64,000 nt of DNA, taken from assembly GCF_050942425.1 (NCBI RefSeq), contig NZ_CP192063.1, forward strand, positions 7,750,001 through 7,814,000. Direction: 5' to 3'. This DNA comes from Actinoallomurus sp050942425. Its GTDB lineage: Bacteria; Actinomycetota; Actinomycetes; Streptosporangiales; Streptosporangiaceae. The notes beneath the pieces are model-generated. The model was not told the DNA's origin and did not search any database. It was given only the letters and a program-made list of their open reading frames with translations. The first letter of the stretch is position 1, and each line of letters opens with the position of its first letter. The translations under genes were made by a program, and so were the position numbers. Shown here in pieces: positions 15,906 to 25,700 of the stretch.

Positions 15906-15929
15906 GGCGATTTGATCGTTCAAATTGCC
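15906..15929. promoter_or_regulatory. Putative LacI operator
   Basis: A 24-bp inverted repeat with core ATTTGATCGTTCAAAT (15910-15925) and flanking GGC/GCC has only two mismatched pairs. The even symmetry with a central CG is typical of LacI-family operators. It lies 44 bp upstream of the lacI start, a suitable place to block the operon promoter. The TTGA-N4-TCAA core also resembles the MarR-type sites at 50969-51009, so the cognate regulator is inferred from position only. Confidence 0.55.
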
Positions 15930-16201
15930 ACCGCGCGAGAAGTCATGTCAAGCACATGTCACACACGTTTCCAGCTCGTTACACGGGCGTGTCGGGAGCG
16001 AGTCCTGGCTGCTCCGCGTCCCCTGGACAGGACGATGCCACTGCGGAGCGCCTCCGGGAAGAGGTTTGAGGTTCCCTTGAGGTGATCGCTTCGGGGGGGA
16101 ACATCGGGGCGGAGCCGGGTCGTTGACGTCATGAGGATCGAACCGATGAGGGGGGATGTGGTGTCCGCGGCGTCGGACCCTTCCAGTCCGGGGGCACCAC
16201 G

Positions 16202-17566
16202 GTGGTGAGCGCCCTGGCCGGCGTCGTCGCCATCCTGGCGCTGACGGCCGCGACCGGTTACTTCGTGGCCCAGGAGTTCGCCTTCGTCTCCGCCGACCGG
16301 GCCGCGCTCAGCACGGAGGCCGAGCACGGCGACAAGCGGGCCGCGCGGGCCCTGACCGTGATGAGCCGGCTCTCGTTCATGTTGTCCGGTGCCCAGCTGG
16401 GCATCACGGTCACCGCCCTGATCGTCGGCTTCATCGCCGAACCCGCCATGTCCGCGCTGATCGCCCCGGCACTCGGGCACCTGGGCCTGTCCGGCGGCGG
16501 GGCCGACGGCGTCGCGGTCGTCGCGGGGTTCCTGCTGGCGACCGTGATCCAGATGGTGCTCGGCGAACTGCTGCCCAAGAACCTGTCGCTGGCCCGGGCC
16601 GAACCGGTCGCCAAGGCCCTGGCCGCCTCGACGCTGGCCTACCTCGCCGTGGCCGGCCCGCTGGTGCGGTTGTTCGACACCACCGCGGCCCGGCTGGTGC
16701 GGTTGTTCGGAGTCGAGCCCGTGGAGGAGCTGCACCACGGGGCGACCCTGGAGGAGCTCGGCGACATCATCGGCGAGTCCCGGCGAGCGGGCCACCTGCC
16801 GCCGGACCTGTCCGACCTGCTCCAGCGCGCGCTGACCTTCCGGGAGCGCACCGCGGCCGAGGTCATGGTGCCCCGCCCCGACGTCGTCGCCGTCCCGCGG
16901 ACCACGACCGTGGCGGAGCTGACCGACCTCGTCGCCCGCGCCGGCCACACCGACTATCCGGTCTGGGAAGGCGACATCGACGACGTCGTCGGCGTCGTCG
17001 GCGTCCGCGAACTCGCCGCCCTCGACGCCGATGGTGGCGACGACCGGACGGTCGAGACGATGATGCGCCCGGCGCTGCTCGTCCCGGACACGCTCGAGGT
17101 CCACGAGGTCACGGCCCGGATGTGGGAGGCCCGCCAGGAGTTCGCCGCCGTCGTCGACGAGTACGGCGGCCTGGCCGGGATCCTCACCTTTGAGGACATC
17201 GCCGAAGAGCTCGTGGGCGAGATCGCCGACGAGAACGACGCCGCGGAGGCGGACCCGACGCGCGGCGAGGGGGTCTGGGTGCTGAACGCCGCGACGCGGA
17301 TCGCGCAGGTCCGCGACCTGACGGGGCTGGCGCTGCCCGCCGACGCCGCCTACGACAGCCTCAGCGGACTGGTCATGACCAACCTCCACCGGCTGCCGCG
17401 CGCCGGCGACCGGATCGAGGTGGAGCTCGACCCCGGGTACGGTCCGCCGGGACGCGCCGAGATCGAGGTCCTCGCGGTGCGCCGCCGCGTCGCCCGGACC
17501 GTACGGCTGCGGGCCCTTCCGCTCGCCACCGCCGCACCTGACGGGGAGGCGTCGTGGACCCGCTGA
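16202..17566 (+). CDS. CNNM/CBS-domain membrane protein with CorC_HlyC domain (HlyC/CorC family)
   Basis: The 454-aa product begins with a DUF21/CNNM transmembrane domain (VSALAGVVAILALTAATGYF; LSGAQLGITVTALIVGFIAE) over residues 1-190. A CBS pair follows at about 215-335 (RTAAEVMVPRPDVVAVPRT; ARMWEARQEFAAVVDEYGGL) and a CorC_HlyC domain at about 350-435. Proteins of this family are implicated in magnesium/cobalt export. It overlaps the next gene by 13 bp, and the two are a tandem paralogous pair, as is common in actinomycetes. A second GTG one codon downstream is possible. Confidence 0.9.
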   Translation: MVSALAGVVAILALTAATGYFVAQEFAFVSADRAALSTEAEHGDKRAARALTVMSRLSFMLSGAQLGITVTALIVGFIAEPAMSALIAPALGHLGLSGGGADGVAVVAGFLLATVIQMVLGELLPKNLSLARAEPVAKALAASTLAYLAVAGPLVRLFDTTAARLVRLFGVEPVEELHHGATLEELGDIIGESRRAGHLPPDLSDLLQRALTFRERTAAEVMVPRPDVVAVPRTTTVAELTDLVARAGHTDYPVWEGDIDDVVGVVGVRELAALDADGGDDRTVETMMRPALLVPDTLEVHEVTARMWEARQEFAAVVDEYGGLAGILTFEDIAEELVGEIADENDAAEADPTRGEGVWVLNAATRIAQVRDLTGLALPADAAYDSLSGLVMTNLHRLPRAGDRIEVELDPGYGPPGRAEIEVLAVRRRVARTVRLRALPLATAAPDGEASWTR

Positions 17567-18570
17567 CCTCCGCGCTGGTCACGCTCCTGCTGCTGGCCGG
17601 CAACGCCTTCTTCGTCGCCTCGGAGTTCGCGCTCGTCGCCGCGAAACGCCCCCGGCTCGAGCGGGCAGCCGCGCGCGGCGGTAGGGCGGCACGGGCGGCT
17701 GTCGCCGGGATCGACGAGCTGTCGCTCATGCTGGCGGGGGCACAGCTGGGCATCACGATGTGCTCCCTGGGGCTGGGCGTCGTCACCGAGCCGACCTTCG
17801 AGTCCGTGCTCGACGCGCCGCTGGCGGCCCTCGGCGTCCCCGAGGCGGCCGGGCACGCGGTGGCGTTCACGCTGGCGCTGGGCGTGGTGACCTTCCTGCA
17901 CATGGTCGTCGGCGAGATGGCGCCGAAGTCCTGGGCGATCGCGCATCCCGAGCGGTCCGCCCTGGTCCTCGCGGTCCCGTTCCGCGGGTTCGCGCGGCTG
18001 TCGCGGCCCCTGCTGGCCGCCCTCAACGGGGTGACCAACGGCCTGCTCCGGCTCGTCGGCGTACGGCCACGGGATGCGGCGGAGGCGCCCGCCGACCCGC
18101 AACGGCTGTCCCACCTGATCGGCGAGTCGCGCCGGCTGGGGCTGATCGACCACGCCGAGCACGACCTGCTGGGCCGGGCCATCACCACGCGGAACGCGGG
18201 CATCGACCACCTGGTCGTGCCCGCCGAGCAGGTGACGGTGGTCCCCGCCGACGCCGCCCCCGAGGAGATCCGGCGGGCGTCCGCGGCGAGCGGCCACACC
18301 CGGCTGCTCGTACGGGACGGCAGGGCCGGGATCCTCGGCCTGCTGCACGTGCGCGACGCCCTCCCCCGCGCGGCCACCGGCCGGGCCGCCGCGGACATGA
18401 CCTATCCGCTGCCCACGCTGGCGCCGGGCACCACCGTGCTGGCCGCCGTGAGCAGGCTGCGACGGGCGCGGGCCCAGCTCGCCCTCGTCGCGACCTCCGA
18501 CGACCCGTTCCTCGGCATCGTCAGCCTCGACGATCTGCTCAGCGAGCTACTCGCCGGCAATCCACACTGA
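17554..18570 (+). CDS. CNNM/CBS-domain membrane protein, shorter paralogue
   Basis: The 338-aa product has the CNNM domain (VTLLLLAGNAFFVASEFALV; LMLAGAQLGITMCSLGLGVV) and a CBS pair, but stops before any CorC_HlyC domain. GTG 17554 follows GGGGAGG within the end of the upstream gene, so translation is coupled. The pair could form a heteromeric transporter. The last bases are part of an imperfect tandem duplication at 18550-18711. Confidence 0.88.
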   Translation: MDPLTSALVTLLLLAGNAFFVASEFALVAAKRPRLERAAARGGRAARAAVAGIDELSLMLAGAQLGITMCSLGLGVVTEPTFESVLDAPLAALGVPEAAGHAVAFTLALGVVTFLHMVVGEMAPKSWAIAHPERSALVLAVPFRGFARLSRPLLAALNGVTNGLLRLVGVRPRDAAEAPADPQRLSHLIGESRRLGLIDHAEHDLLGRAITTRNAGIDHLVVPAEQVTVVPADAAPEEIRRASAASGHTRLLVRDGRAGILGLLHVRDALPRAATGRAAADMTYPLPTLAPGTTVLAAVSRLRRARAQLALVATSDDPFLGIVSLDDLLSELLAGNPH

Positions 18571-18711
18571 TCCGGACGCGGCCGAGGCGTACCGGTCGCG
18601 ACGCGGTCGCCGTCGTGGCTGGGGCTCGCCGGCAATCCGCACCGAGCCGGACGCGGCCGCCGGTCGGCCGACGCGGTCGCCGGTCGCGGCCGGGGCTCGC
18701 CGGCGTGGTTC
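18550..18711. repeat. Imperfect tandem duplication of the gene's 3' end
   Basis: A 75-bp unit beginning CTCGCCGGCAATCC at 18550 recurs as a 71-bp copy at 18625, and the first bases of a third copy begin at 18696 (CTCGCCGGCG). The first copy contains the stop codon of the CNNM gene. The copies share CCGGACGCGGCCG and GACGCGGTCGCCG with scattered changes, so the duplication is not recent. The rest of the 221-bp gap up to 18791 shows no gene. Confidence 0.7.
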
Positions 18712-18791
18712 GTGCTTCCGCAGGGTCCGTCCAGGAGGCGAGCGTCCCGCGCCGACGCCTCCATGGACGCGCCGCGACGGGGAGTGGGTCG

Positions 18792-19532
18792 TCAGCCCTT
18801 CCAGCGCAGGCAGTGGAACGCCTCGGCCAGCGGCTCGCCGCACTGCGCTCCGCGGATCGCGGCGAGCGCACGGAGCGCCTCCTCCGACCGTGTGTTCGGG
18901 TGCGTGCGCCACTGGCTCGTGTAGCGGCGGAGCCCCTCGATCTTGCGGTCGAGGTCGACCGGCTCGACGACGACGTGGAAGTTCCGGGGCGAGACCGTCT
19001 CGCCGCTCCAGCCGTCGGCCACCTCCTCGTACATGAGGATCAGGTCCGGCTGGTGACGGTCGCGCCGGGGGCCCGGTCGCAGTGCGGTGATCGCCGCCGC
19101 GGCGACGGCGCGGTGGTCCTGGTTGTAGCTGCTGAGCTCGGGGATCAGGACGACGGACGGACGGATCTGGGAGACGGCGAGCGGGCCGTCGCGCTCGATG
19201 AGGTCGATCAGACGCTGCTGGGGCAGCTGGTCGAGCCTGAGGTGGAACTCCTCGCCCGGCAGTGCCAGGTGGTGACCGTCCAGGGTGACGTACTTCGCGA
19301 CGTCGTCGATCTCGCGTTCGCGTTCGCGGCCGGTCGAGCGGCCGGTCCGCGAGAAGTCACGCGTGTCGCCCACTGTGACGAAGAGGACGAACACCTCGCC
19401 CCCGGCGCGTTTCACCCGGCTCATGAGCGCGCCGCAGCCCAGGAGCTCGTCATCGGGATGGGGAGCGACCACGAGGAGCCGCTGGTCCGCCCAGTCAATG
19501 GTCATGTGCCACTCGCCTTCCGCCGGGATCAT
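18792..19532 (-). CDS. PIG-L (LmbE-type) deacetylase
   Basis: The 246-aa product has the zinc-binding motif VVAPHPDDELLGCG near residue 25 and a later NQDH motif (SYNQDHRAVA) matching the family's second metal-ligand segment. The family removes N-acetyl groups from GlcNAc-containing substrates such as GlcNAc-inositol, GlcNAc-malate or lipid-linked GlcNAc. ATG 19532 overlaps the upstream methyltransferase stop as ATGA; ATG 19505 (MTIDWADQRLL) matches the family start better and is a good alternative. Context with a polyprenyl-phosphate sugar transferase suggests a glycolipid substrate. Confidence 0.88.
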   Translation of the reverse strand: MIPAEGEWHMTIDWADQRLLVVAPHPDDELLGCGALMSRVKRAGGEVFVLFVTVGDTRDFSRTGRSTGREREREIDDVAKYVTLDGHHLALPGEEFHLRLDQLPQQRLIDLIERDGPLAVSQIRPSVVLIPELSSYNQDHRAVAAAAITALRPGPRRDRHQPDLILMYEEVADGWSGETVSPRNFHVVVEPVDLDRKIEGLRRYTSQWRTHPNTRSEEALRALAAIRGAQCGEPLAEAFHCLRWKG

Positions 19533-20308
19533 CTCGTCGCCGTCACGGCGACCATTTCCTTCGACACGAGCATCTCGCCGCTCGCCGGGCAGTAGGCCTT
19601 GAGCGCGTCGAGCGAGTAACCCTCACGTTCGGCGATCTCCTCGTAGAGAAGGGTCGAACAGAAATAGCGGAGAAACTCCTCCCGATCCGGGAAGGTGAGG
19701 ACTGAATTGAGGACTTCCGCCCGGACCCGGCCGAATATCTGCAGCGAGCGCGGCAGGAATTCCTTGACGATGCGCTCGGTACGCCGCAGCGTCTTCTCGT
19801 CGACCCGGCGACCGGTCACCTTCTCGTTGAACTCGTACAGCTCCATGACGTTGCCCGGGCCGGGACCGACCATCACCAGCTCACCCCCGGGCACCAGCAC
19901 CCGGTGCAGTTCACGCAGCGTGAAGTCGGCGTCCTGGGCGTTGTAGATCGAGAAGTTCGCCGTGCACAGGTCGAAGGACCCGTCGGCGAACGGCAGCTTG
20001 TCGTCCATCGACCCGATGTGCAGGGCGAGGTTGCCGGCGTCCGGATGGCGCCCGCTCGCCCGCTCGATCAGTCCGCCGTCGCGGTCGATCCCGGTCACGG
20101 TGCCGTCCTCGCCGACGTGCCGCAGGAAGAGACCGAGGTGGTTGCCGTCCCCGCACCCGAGGTCAAGGACATGGCGCGGCCGGTTCCAGGCGAGAAAGGC
20201 ATCGATCCAATCACCGATCTCGAAGTTCCCGAAGAGTTTGTGGGCGCGGATGCGGTTCGCGAGACGGTCTTGGGTCTCCTGGTAACTGATGTCCATTCTC
20301 TGCGTCAC
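19529..20308 (-). CDS. Class I SAM-dependent methyltransferase
   Basis: The 259-aa product carries the SAM-binding motif HVLDLGCGDGNHLGLF (about residues 46-61), the acidic ribose contact GIDRDGG and the motif LPFADGSFDLCTANFSIYNA. LRELHRVLVPGGELVMVGPG is motif III. The substrate is unknown; the family includes small-molecule and lipid-linked sugar methyltransferases. It lies between the sugar-1-phosphate transferase (33-bp gap) and the PIG-L gene (4-bp overlap), so the three are probably one transcript. GTG 20308 or ATG 20296 may be the start. Confidence 0.85.
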   Translation of the reverse strand: MTQRMDISYQETQDRLANRIRAHKLFGNFEIGDWIDAFLAWNRPRHVLDLGCGDGNHLGLFLRHVGEDGTVTGIDRDGGLIERASGRHPDAGNLALHIGSMDDKLPFADGSFDLCTANFSIYNAQDADFTLRELHRVLVPGGELVMVGPGPGNVMELYEFNEKVTGRRVDEKTLRRTERIVKEFLPRSLQIFGRVRAEVLNSVLTFPDREEFLRYFCSTLLYEEIAEREGYSLDALKAYCPASGEMLVSKEMVAVTATR

Positions 20309-20341
20309 CTCGCTGAGAAAACGGGTCGGTCGGCGTCGATG

Positions 20342-21568
20342 CTATTCGAGCGCATTTTCCACCTGCTTTTTCGGCGCGTCGTGAACGACGCGGAGCTTCG
20401 GCGAGGAGATGGAGCGGTGGTCGGGATGAGCCACCGCCGAGTCCGCCGTCTCGAGGACGGAAGCCGGCTCCGGCACGTGGGCCTTGGCGGCGTACACCGG
20501 GACGTTCAGCAGGAACCCGATCAGCGCGGCGGCCCCGACGGCCGCCGCCGCGAGCGTTGCGACCTCGGGCAACCGGGCGGTGGCCACGCCGACCCCGCAC
20601 AGGCCCGCCGCGACCGCGATGGCGAACAGGGCCAGGCCGACCTGACGGACGGTGAGCCCCATCGCCTGCAACCGGTGGGACGCGTGGTCGGTGCCGGCCG
20701 TGAAGCAGGACAGCCCGGCGCGGGGACGCGCGATCACGACCAGGCAGGTGTCGACGGTCGCCACGAACGTGAACAGGAAGAGCTCCGCCGACCTCGCCGT
20801 AGATCCGCCGGGCACCCGCACCATGACGGCGGCCGTCGCCAGGAGGAAGCCGATGAACAGCGAGCCGGCGTCGCCCATGAACATCCGGGCGGGCGCCCAG
20901 TTGTGCACGAGGAATCCCAGGCACGCCGCGGACAGCGACATCAGCAGCAGGGCCAGGCCGCTCTGGCCCTCCAGGTAGGCCGCCGCGGCGATGGGGCAGG
21001 CGCCGCCGACGGCGACCGCCGCCGCCACACCGTCCATGTTGTCCAGGAGGTTGAAGGAGTTGGTGAGCACGACGATCCACGCCGCCGTGACCACGGGGTC
21101 CAGCCAGTGCCCGAAGAGGCCGATGCGTCCCCCTGCCAGGACCACCGCCGTGGCGGCGGCGCCCTCCACGACCAGCCGGAACGCCGGGCGGGTCGGCCGC
21201 AGATCGTCGTACAGGCCGACGAGCGCGACGACGACGCCGGCGAGGACGACGACCGCGATCCGCCGATCCCAGTCGGAGATCGCGACCGCGGCCGAGGCCA
21301 GCGTGCCGGCGGCGATCGCGACGCCGCCGAGGTACGGGGTCGGTCGCGTGTGCGCCTTTCGCACGGCCGGCCAATCGATGAGGCCGTGCCGCAGGGCGTA
21401 CCGGCCGAGCGCCACGCTCAGCACGTCGGCCAGCACGAGCGCCGCGAGGGCCGCGCCGGCCGCCCTCAGCCACGGCGGCACGGCCACCGCTCTTCTAGGG
21501 CCTGTCTCCTGGTGCGGGGCATGGCACGCCTTCCGGGCTCCGACGACGGTCACGCGACGGGACGTCAC
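20342..21568 (-). CDS. Polyprenyl-phosphate sugar-1-phosphate transferase (MraY/WecA family)
   Basis: The 408-aa polytopic protein has family motifs KAHTRPTPYLGG, GLYDDL, NSFNLLDNMDG (Mg-binding aspartates), MFMGDAGSLFIG and the cytoplasmic histidine motif TDHASHRL. This family transfers a HexNAc-1-phosphate from a UDP-sugar to undecaprenyl phosphate at the inner face of the membrane. The C-terminal tail beyond residue 375 is soluble and unrelated. It heads the leftward trio with a methyltransferase and a PIG-L deacetylase. A start further in (VPPWLRAAG) is possible because the first 28 residues are low in hydrophobicity. Confidence 0.88.
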   Translation of the reverse strand: MTSRRVTVVGARKACHAPHQETGPRRAVAVPPWLRAAGAALAALVLADVLSVALGRYALRHGLIDWPAVRKAHTRPTPYLGGVAIAAGTLASAAVAISDWDRRIAVVVLAGVVVALVGLYDDLRPTRPAFRLVVEGAAATAVVLAGGRIGLFGHWLDPVVTAAWIVVLTNSFNLLDNMDGVAAAVAVGGACPIAAAAYLEGQSGLALLLMSLSAACLGFLVHNWAPARMFMGDAGSLFIGFLLATAAVMVRVPGGSTARSAELFLFTFVATVDTCLVVIARPRAGLSCFTAGTDHASHRLQAMGLTVRQVGLALFAIAVAAGLCGVGVATARLPEVATLAAAAVGAAALIGFLLNVPVYAAKAHVPEPASVLETADSAVAHPDHRSISSPKLRVVHDAPKKQVENALE

Positions 21569-21773
21569 CGTCCGTGACCATTCTGGAGATCAGGCTAGAG
21601 ATCGTTGATCAAAACCAGGGTCGTCCCACCGACATGATCGAAGAAAGTGGCCGCCCGGAAAGCCCCCTTTTCCGGGTGGATCGGCACCGATCGGACAAGC
21701 GTTTAAGCAGGTCAGCACCGGCAATGTCGCAATAGGCACATACGGGGAGACACCAGGGGGGAAGGAACGCGCG

Positions 21774-22349
21774 ATGACTCAGCGACCTGAGACGATGCCG
21801 GAGAAGGACGCGATCGACCTGCTCATCCACCAGCACCAGGAGATCCGCCGCCTCTTCGACGAGGTCGACAAGAGCAGAGGCCATGCCCGCGAGGAGGCGT
21901 TCGAGAAGCTCTGCCGCTTCCTGGCCGTGCACGAGACGGCGGAGGAGGAGGTCGTCCACCCATTGGCCCGCCGGGTCATCCCGGACGGCGACCGGATCGT
22001 CGACGCCCGACTGCAAGAGGAGAACGAGGGTAAGCGGGTCCTGCAGGCCCTGGAGAAGATGGGCACCTCGACGGCCGGCTTCGAACCGCTGTTCACCGAA
22101 TTCCGCAAGTCCGTCATCGACCACGCCGAGCACGAGGAACGCGAGGAGTTCACCCGGCTGCGGGAGATGGGCGGCCCGGAGTTGCGCGGCCTCGCCGCGG
22201 CGATCAAGGCCGCGGAGGCGGCGGCGCCCACCCACCCGCATCCGGGTGTGGAGTCCGCCGCCAAGAACATCCTGATCGGCACGTTCGCCTCCGCCGCCGA
22301 CCGGACGCGCGACGTGGTCCGCAAGGTGATCGGCCGCGACAAGAAGTGA
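21774..22349 (+). CDS. Hemerythrin HHE domain-containing protein
   Basis: The 191-aa product has the HHE pattern LLIHQHQEIRRLFDEV (helix 1 with H and E), FLAVHETAEEEVVHPLARR, LEKMGTSTAGFEPLFTEFRK and VIDHAEHEEREEF. These residues can bind a di-iron centre that senses or carries oxygen or NO. It is cytoplasmic. ATG 21774 follows GGGGGAAGGA by seven bases. It is monocistronic, divergent from the sugar-transferase trio across a 205-bp gap and convergent with the GH2 gene. Confidence 0.9.
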   Translation: MTQRPETMPEKDAIDLLIHQHQEIRRLFDEVDKSRGHAREEAFEKLCRFLAVHETAEEEVVHPLARRVIPDGDRIVDARLQEENEGKRVLQALEKMGTSTAGFEPLFTEFRKSVIDHAEHEEREEFTRLREMGGPELRGLAAAIKAAEAAAPTHPHPGVESAAKNILIGTFASAADRTRDVVRKVIGRDKK

Positions 22350-22755
22350 CGGCGCCGGCGCGGCCGACGCAAGCCGGCCCGAGGCGCTCCACTTCGGCGG
22401 GGTGACGTACGTGGAGAGCGTGACCTCGTGGCGATCTTGTCGGTCCGATGGTGGTGCACCCCGGATTCGGCCGAATGGGGGCGCTGAACGATTGTTTACC
22501 GTTTGCACTCTTGACGCTACAGTCCGTTACCGCCACAGTTGAAAGAGACCGCGCATTGCGGTCGATTCGGAATGCGATGGCGCATTTATCGTCAGTCGCA
22601 CGACGCGGTCGTCTCCGGGCGGCCGGGTGCGACCGGCGACCCCGGATCGGGTGATTCCGGGTGGGCGATCGGGAGCCGATCCCGATCGCCCGTCACGGCA
22701 GGGCCCGCGCCAGATCGGCGCCAGCCCTTCCGCCCGCCGCGGACCGCCTGGGCGA
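22350..22755. terminator. Convergent intergenic region with bidirectional terminator-like hairpin at 22663-22691
   Basis: The 406-bp gap separates convergent genes. GGGCGATCGGGA (22663-22674) and TCCCGATCGCCC (22680-22691) form a perfect 12-bp stem with a GCCGA loop, well placed to end both transcripts; no T-run follows, as is common in high-GC actinomycetes. An AT-rich stretch near 22490-22580 resembles promoter DNA but has no gene to serve in either direction. No coding region is supported here. Confidence 0.6.
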
Positions 22756-25700
22756 TCACGGGCCGTCCGCCGTGCCGATGACCTGAAGCTCCGCCACCTG
22801 GAGGAAACCCGTGGTGGTGCCGGGCGCCGGGCTCGTCAGGTCGAGCCGGACGCTCGGCGCGGTCACCGGGTCGAAGGTGATCGTGGTCGGCTGGTTCGAC
22901 CCGTCCGCCCAGTCGATCTTCAGGTGGCGCACCGGGACGTCCCGCCCGTCTTGCCGGTAGGTGACGCCGATCGCGGCGGGCCGGGCGCGCCCGGAGCCGG
23001 TGGTGAAGTACGCCTTGATCGTCCCGAACCGGTGGGGCTCCGGCCAGGACACCGAGATCCAGTCGGCGGGGCGTGCCCTGCTGACGGACGGCAGCAGGGC
23101 CGTCGCCGCTTTGTCGTAGTAGTTCGACCAGCCGCCGGACGTCGTGACGCCGTCCAGCATCGCGGCGGGCACCGTGTCGGGGGCGCCCGAGTAGCTCGCG
23201 TCCGCGCTGGGGCTCAGCTCGGGGGCGGTCAGGTTCCGTGGGGCCGTCGTACTCCCCGGCGCCGCGACGCGCGTGGGTCCCGCGGGCGTGGCGCGCGCCG
23301 GCGTACTCGCCGCCGGGACGGTGATCGCCTGAGGCACGGCCGCGACCTGGGCGACCTTCGCGGCGGCACGTGCCTGGATCGTCGCCGACGCCGGACGCAG
23401 TCCGGGCGACGTCGCGGTGAGCGTCACCGGGCCGGCGCGGTCGCCCGCCCGGACGATCGCCAGCGCCTTTCCGGCCCACGCCCGCCTGGTCGGGGCCTTG
23501 TAGTTCTCCGCGCTCTCCTGACGGCCGTTGTCCAGGCCCGCCAGGCTCCCTCCGGTGACGGCGAAGTGGATCGCGTTCTCGGCGCCCGGGACGACGACGC
23601 CCCGTGCGTCCACCACCTCGGCGGTGACGTACGACAGGGACCGGCCGTCGGCCGCGAGGTCCTTCCGGTCCGGAGAGAGACGGACCGTGTACGGCGTCCC
23701 GGCGGTCCTCAGCTCGTCGGTGGCCACGACCTTGCCGCCGCTCCGCGCCACGGCGGTCAGCCGTCCGGGCGCGAAGGGAACGTCCCAGGTCAGATGGAGT
23801 TTGCCCGCGCTGCCGGTGGGGCTGGTGTAGCTGCCCGGGTACGGCCCGGAGGTGACGTTCTTGTCGTCGTGGGTGGCCTCGGTCGTCTCGAGGTACGCCC
23901 TCCCGTCCGCCGTCGTCTTGTGGTCGAACCTCCGCGTGCCCAGCGACCTGCCGTTCAGGAACAGCTCGACCGTGTCGGCGTTGGAGTAGGCCCACACCTG
24001 CACCCGCTCGCCCGGCTTGTGGTCGGTCCAGTTCATCGGCAGGAGGTGGACCATTGGGGTGTCGGTCCACTGGCTCTTGAACAGGTAGTACATGTCCTTC
24101 GGGAAGCCCGCCGTGTCGACGGCCCCGAAGAAGGAGGACTTGACCGGGAACACGTTGTACGGGGTGGGCTCGCCGATGTAGTCCATGCCGGACCACAGGA
24201 ACTCACCGGCGAAGAAGCGCCGGTCACGGTCCTTCTTCAGCCCGTACTCGCCGCTCATCGTCCAGGACGCGAGGTTGTTGTCGTACGACGAGGTGCCGCG
24301 CCGGCCCGGGGTGTAGTTCTCGCCGGTGTTGAGCTGGTCGGGGTCCTGGTAGACGCCGCGCGTCGAGGTCTCCGACGACGACTCGGACTCGAAGAAGAAC
24401 TTCCCGGGGTACCGCGCGTGCAGCGCGTCCACCGACCCCGCCGTGTTGTAGTTCAGCCCGAGCCCGTCCAGCAGCCCGAGGATCTGGTCCTGCGCCGACC
24501 CGGGGGCCGGCACGCTGCGGTACTTGTCGGAGCCCATGACGATCGGGCGGCTGGTGTCGATCGACCGGACGTCCGCGATCAGCCGCTTGGCGATGGGCAC
24601 GCCGGCCGGCGACGTCGAGTCGGGGATCTCGTTGCCGATCGACCACAGGACGACGGACGGGGAGTTCTTGGCGGCGTTCACCATCTCCGTGATGTCCGCG
24701 TCGCTGTCGGCGTCGAAGAAACGCCCGTAGTCGTACTTGACCTTGGGCGTGCGCCAGGTGTCGAACGCCTCGACCATCATGACGATCCCGAGTTCCTCGC
24801 AGACCTGCACCATCTCCGGCGACGGCGGGTTGTGCGAGGTGCGGAACGCGTTGACGCCCATGCTCTTCATAAGCTTCATCTGGCGGTACAGCGTGTCCTT
24901 CGTGACGGCGGCGCCGAGCGCCCCGCCGTCGTGGTGCAGGTCGACGCCCTTCAGCTTGGTGTACCGGCCGTTGAGCGAGAAGCCCTTGTCCGGGTCGAAG
25001 CGGAACCACCGGATCCCGAAGCGGGTCGTCGTCGTGTCGACCGTGCGACCGGCGACGACCAGGTCGGTGCGCAGGGAGTACAGGTAGGGACGGTCGGTCG
25101 ACCAGAGCTCGGGGTGCGCGACCCGGAGGTCCGCGGTGGCGGTCTCCGGCCGGTCTCCCACGGTGAGGTTCGAGGTCGCCCGCGCCACCGTACGGCCCCG
25201 GGCGTCCTGGACATGGGACACGACCGCGACCTGGGCGGTTCCCGCGCCCTCGTCGGCGACGTCCGTCCGGACGTGCACGTTCGCGTAGCCGGACCCGATG
25301 GTGTGCTCCAGGTCCGGCGTGGTGACGAAGACGCCGTGCCGCTGGACGTGCACCGGGTCGGTCACGGTGAGGTGGACGTCCCGGTATATCCCGCTGCCGG
25401 AGTACCACCGGCTGCTCGGCAGCTGGTTCTGGACCTTCACCGCGACGACGTTCGGGGTCCTGCCGTCCGTGTGCACCGAACCGGTCAGGTCGGCGGCGAA
25501 CCCGGTGTAGCCGTAGTGGTGGTTCGCGATCTGCCGGCCGTTCAGGTAGACGGTGGAGTCCATGTAGACGCCGTCGAAGTCGATGGAGATCCGCTTGCCG
25601 GCCATCGACGGCGGCAGGGTGAACGTCTTGCGGTACCAGCCGAGGCCGCCCTGCAGGAACCCGGTGCCGGCGTCGGTGCCGCCGGTCGGTGTCGGGTCGC

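Larger units (their letters stand above)
15863..16201. promoter_or_regulatory. Divergent intergenic region (lacI operon / CNNM genes)
   Basis: This 339-bp gap separates the leftward lacI operon from rightward CNNM genes and must carry both promoters. The lacI-proximal half holds the palindromes annotated at 15884-15895 and 15906-15929. The half next to the CNNM gene contains a run of G residues but no clear operator or promoter consensus was found. Confidence 0.5.

Noticed and set aside
22480..22600. AT-rich, promoter-like stretch with TTGACG
   Set aside because: It lies between convergent genes with no plausible gene downstream on either strand; the reading frames here are short and lack family features.
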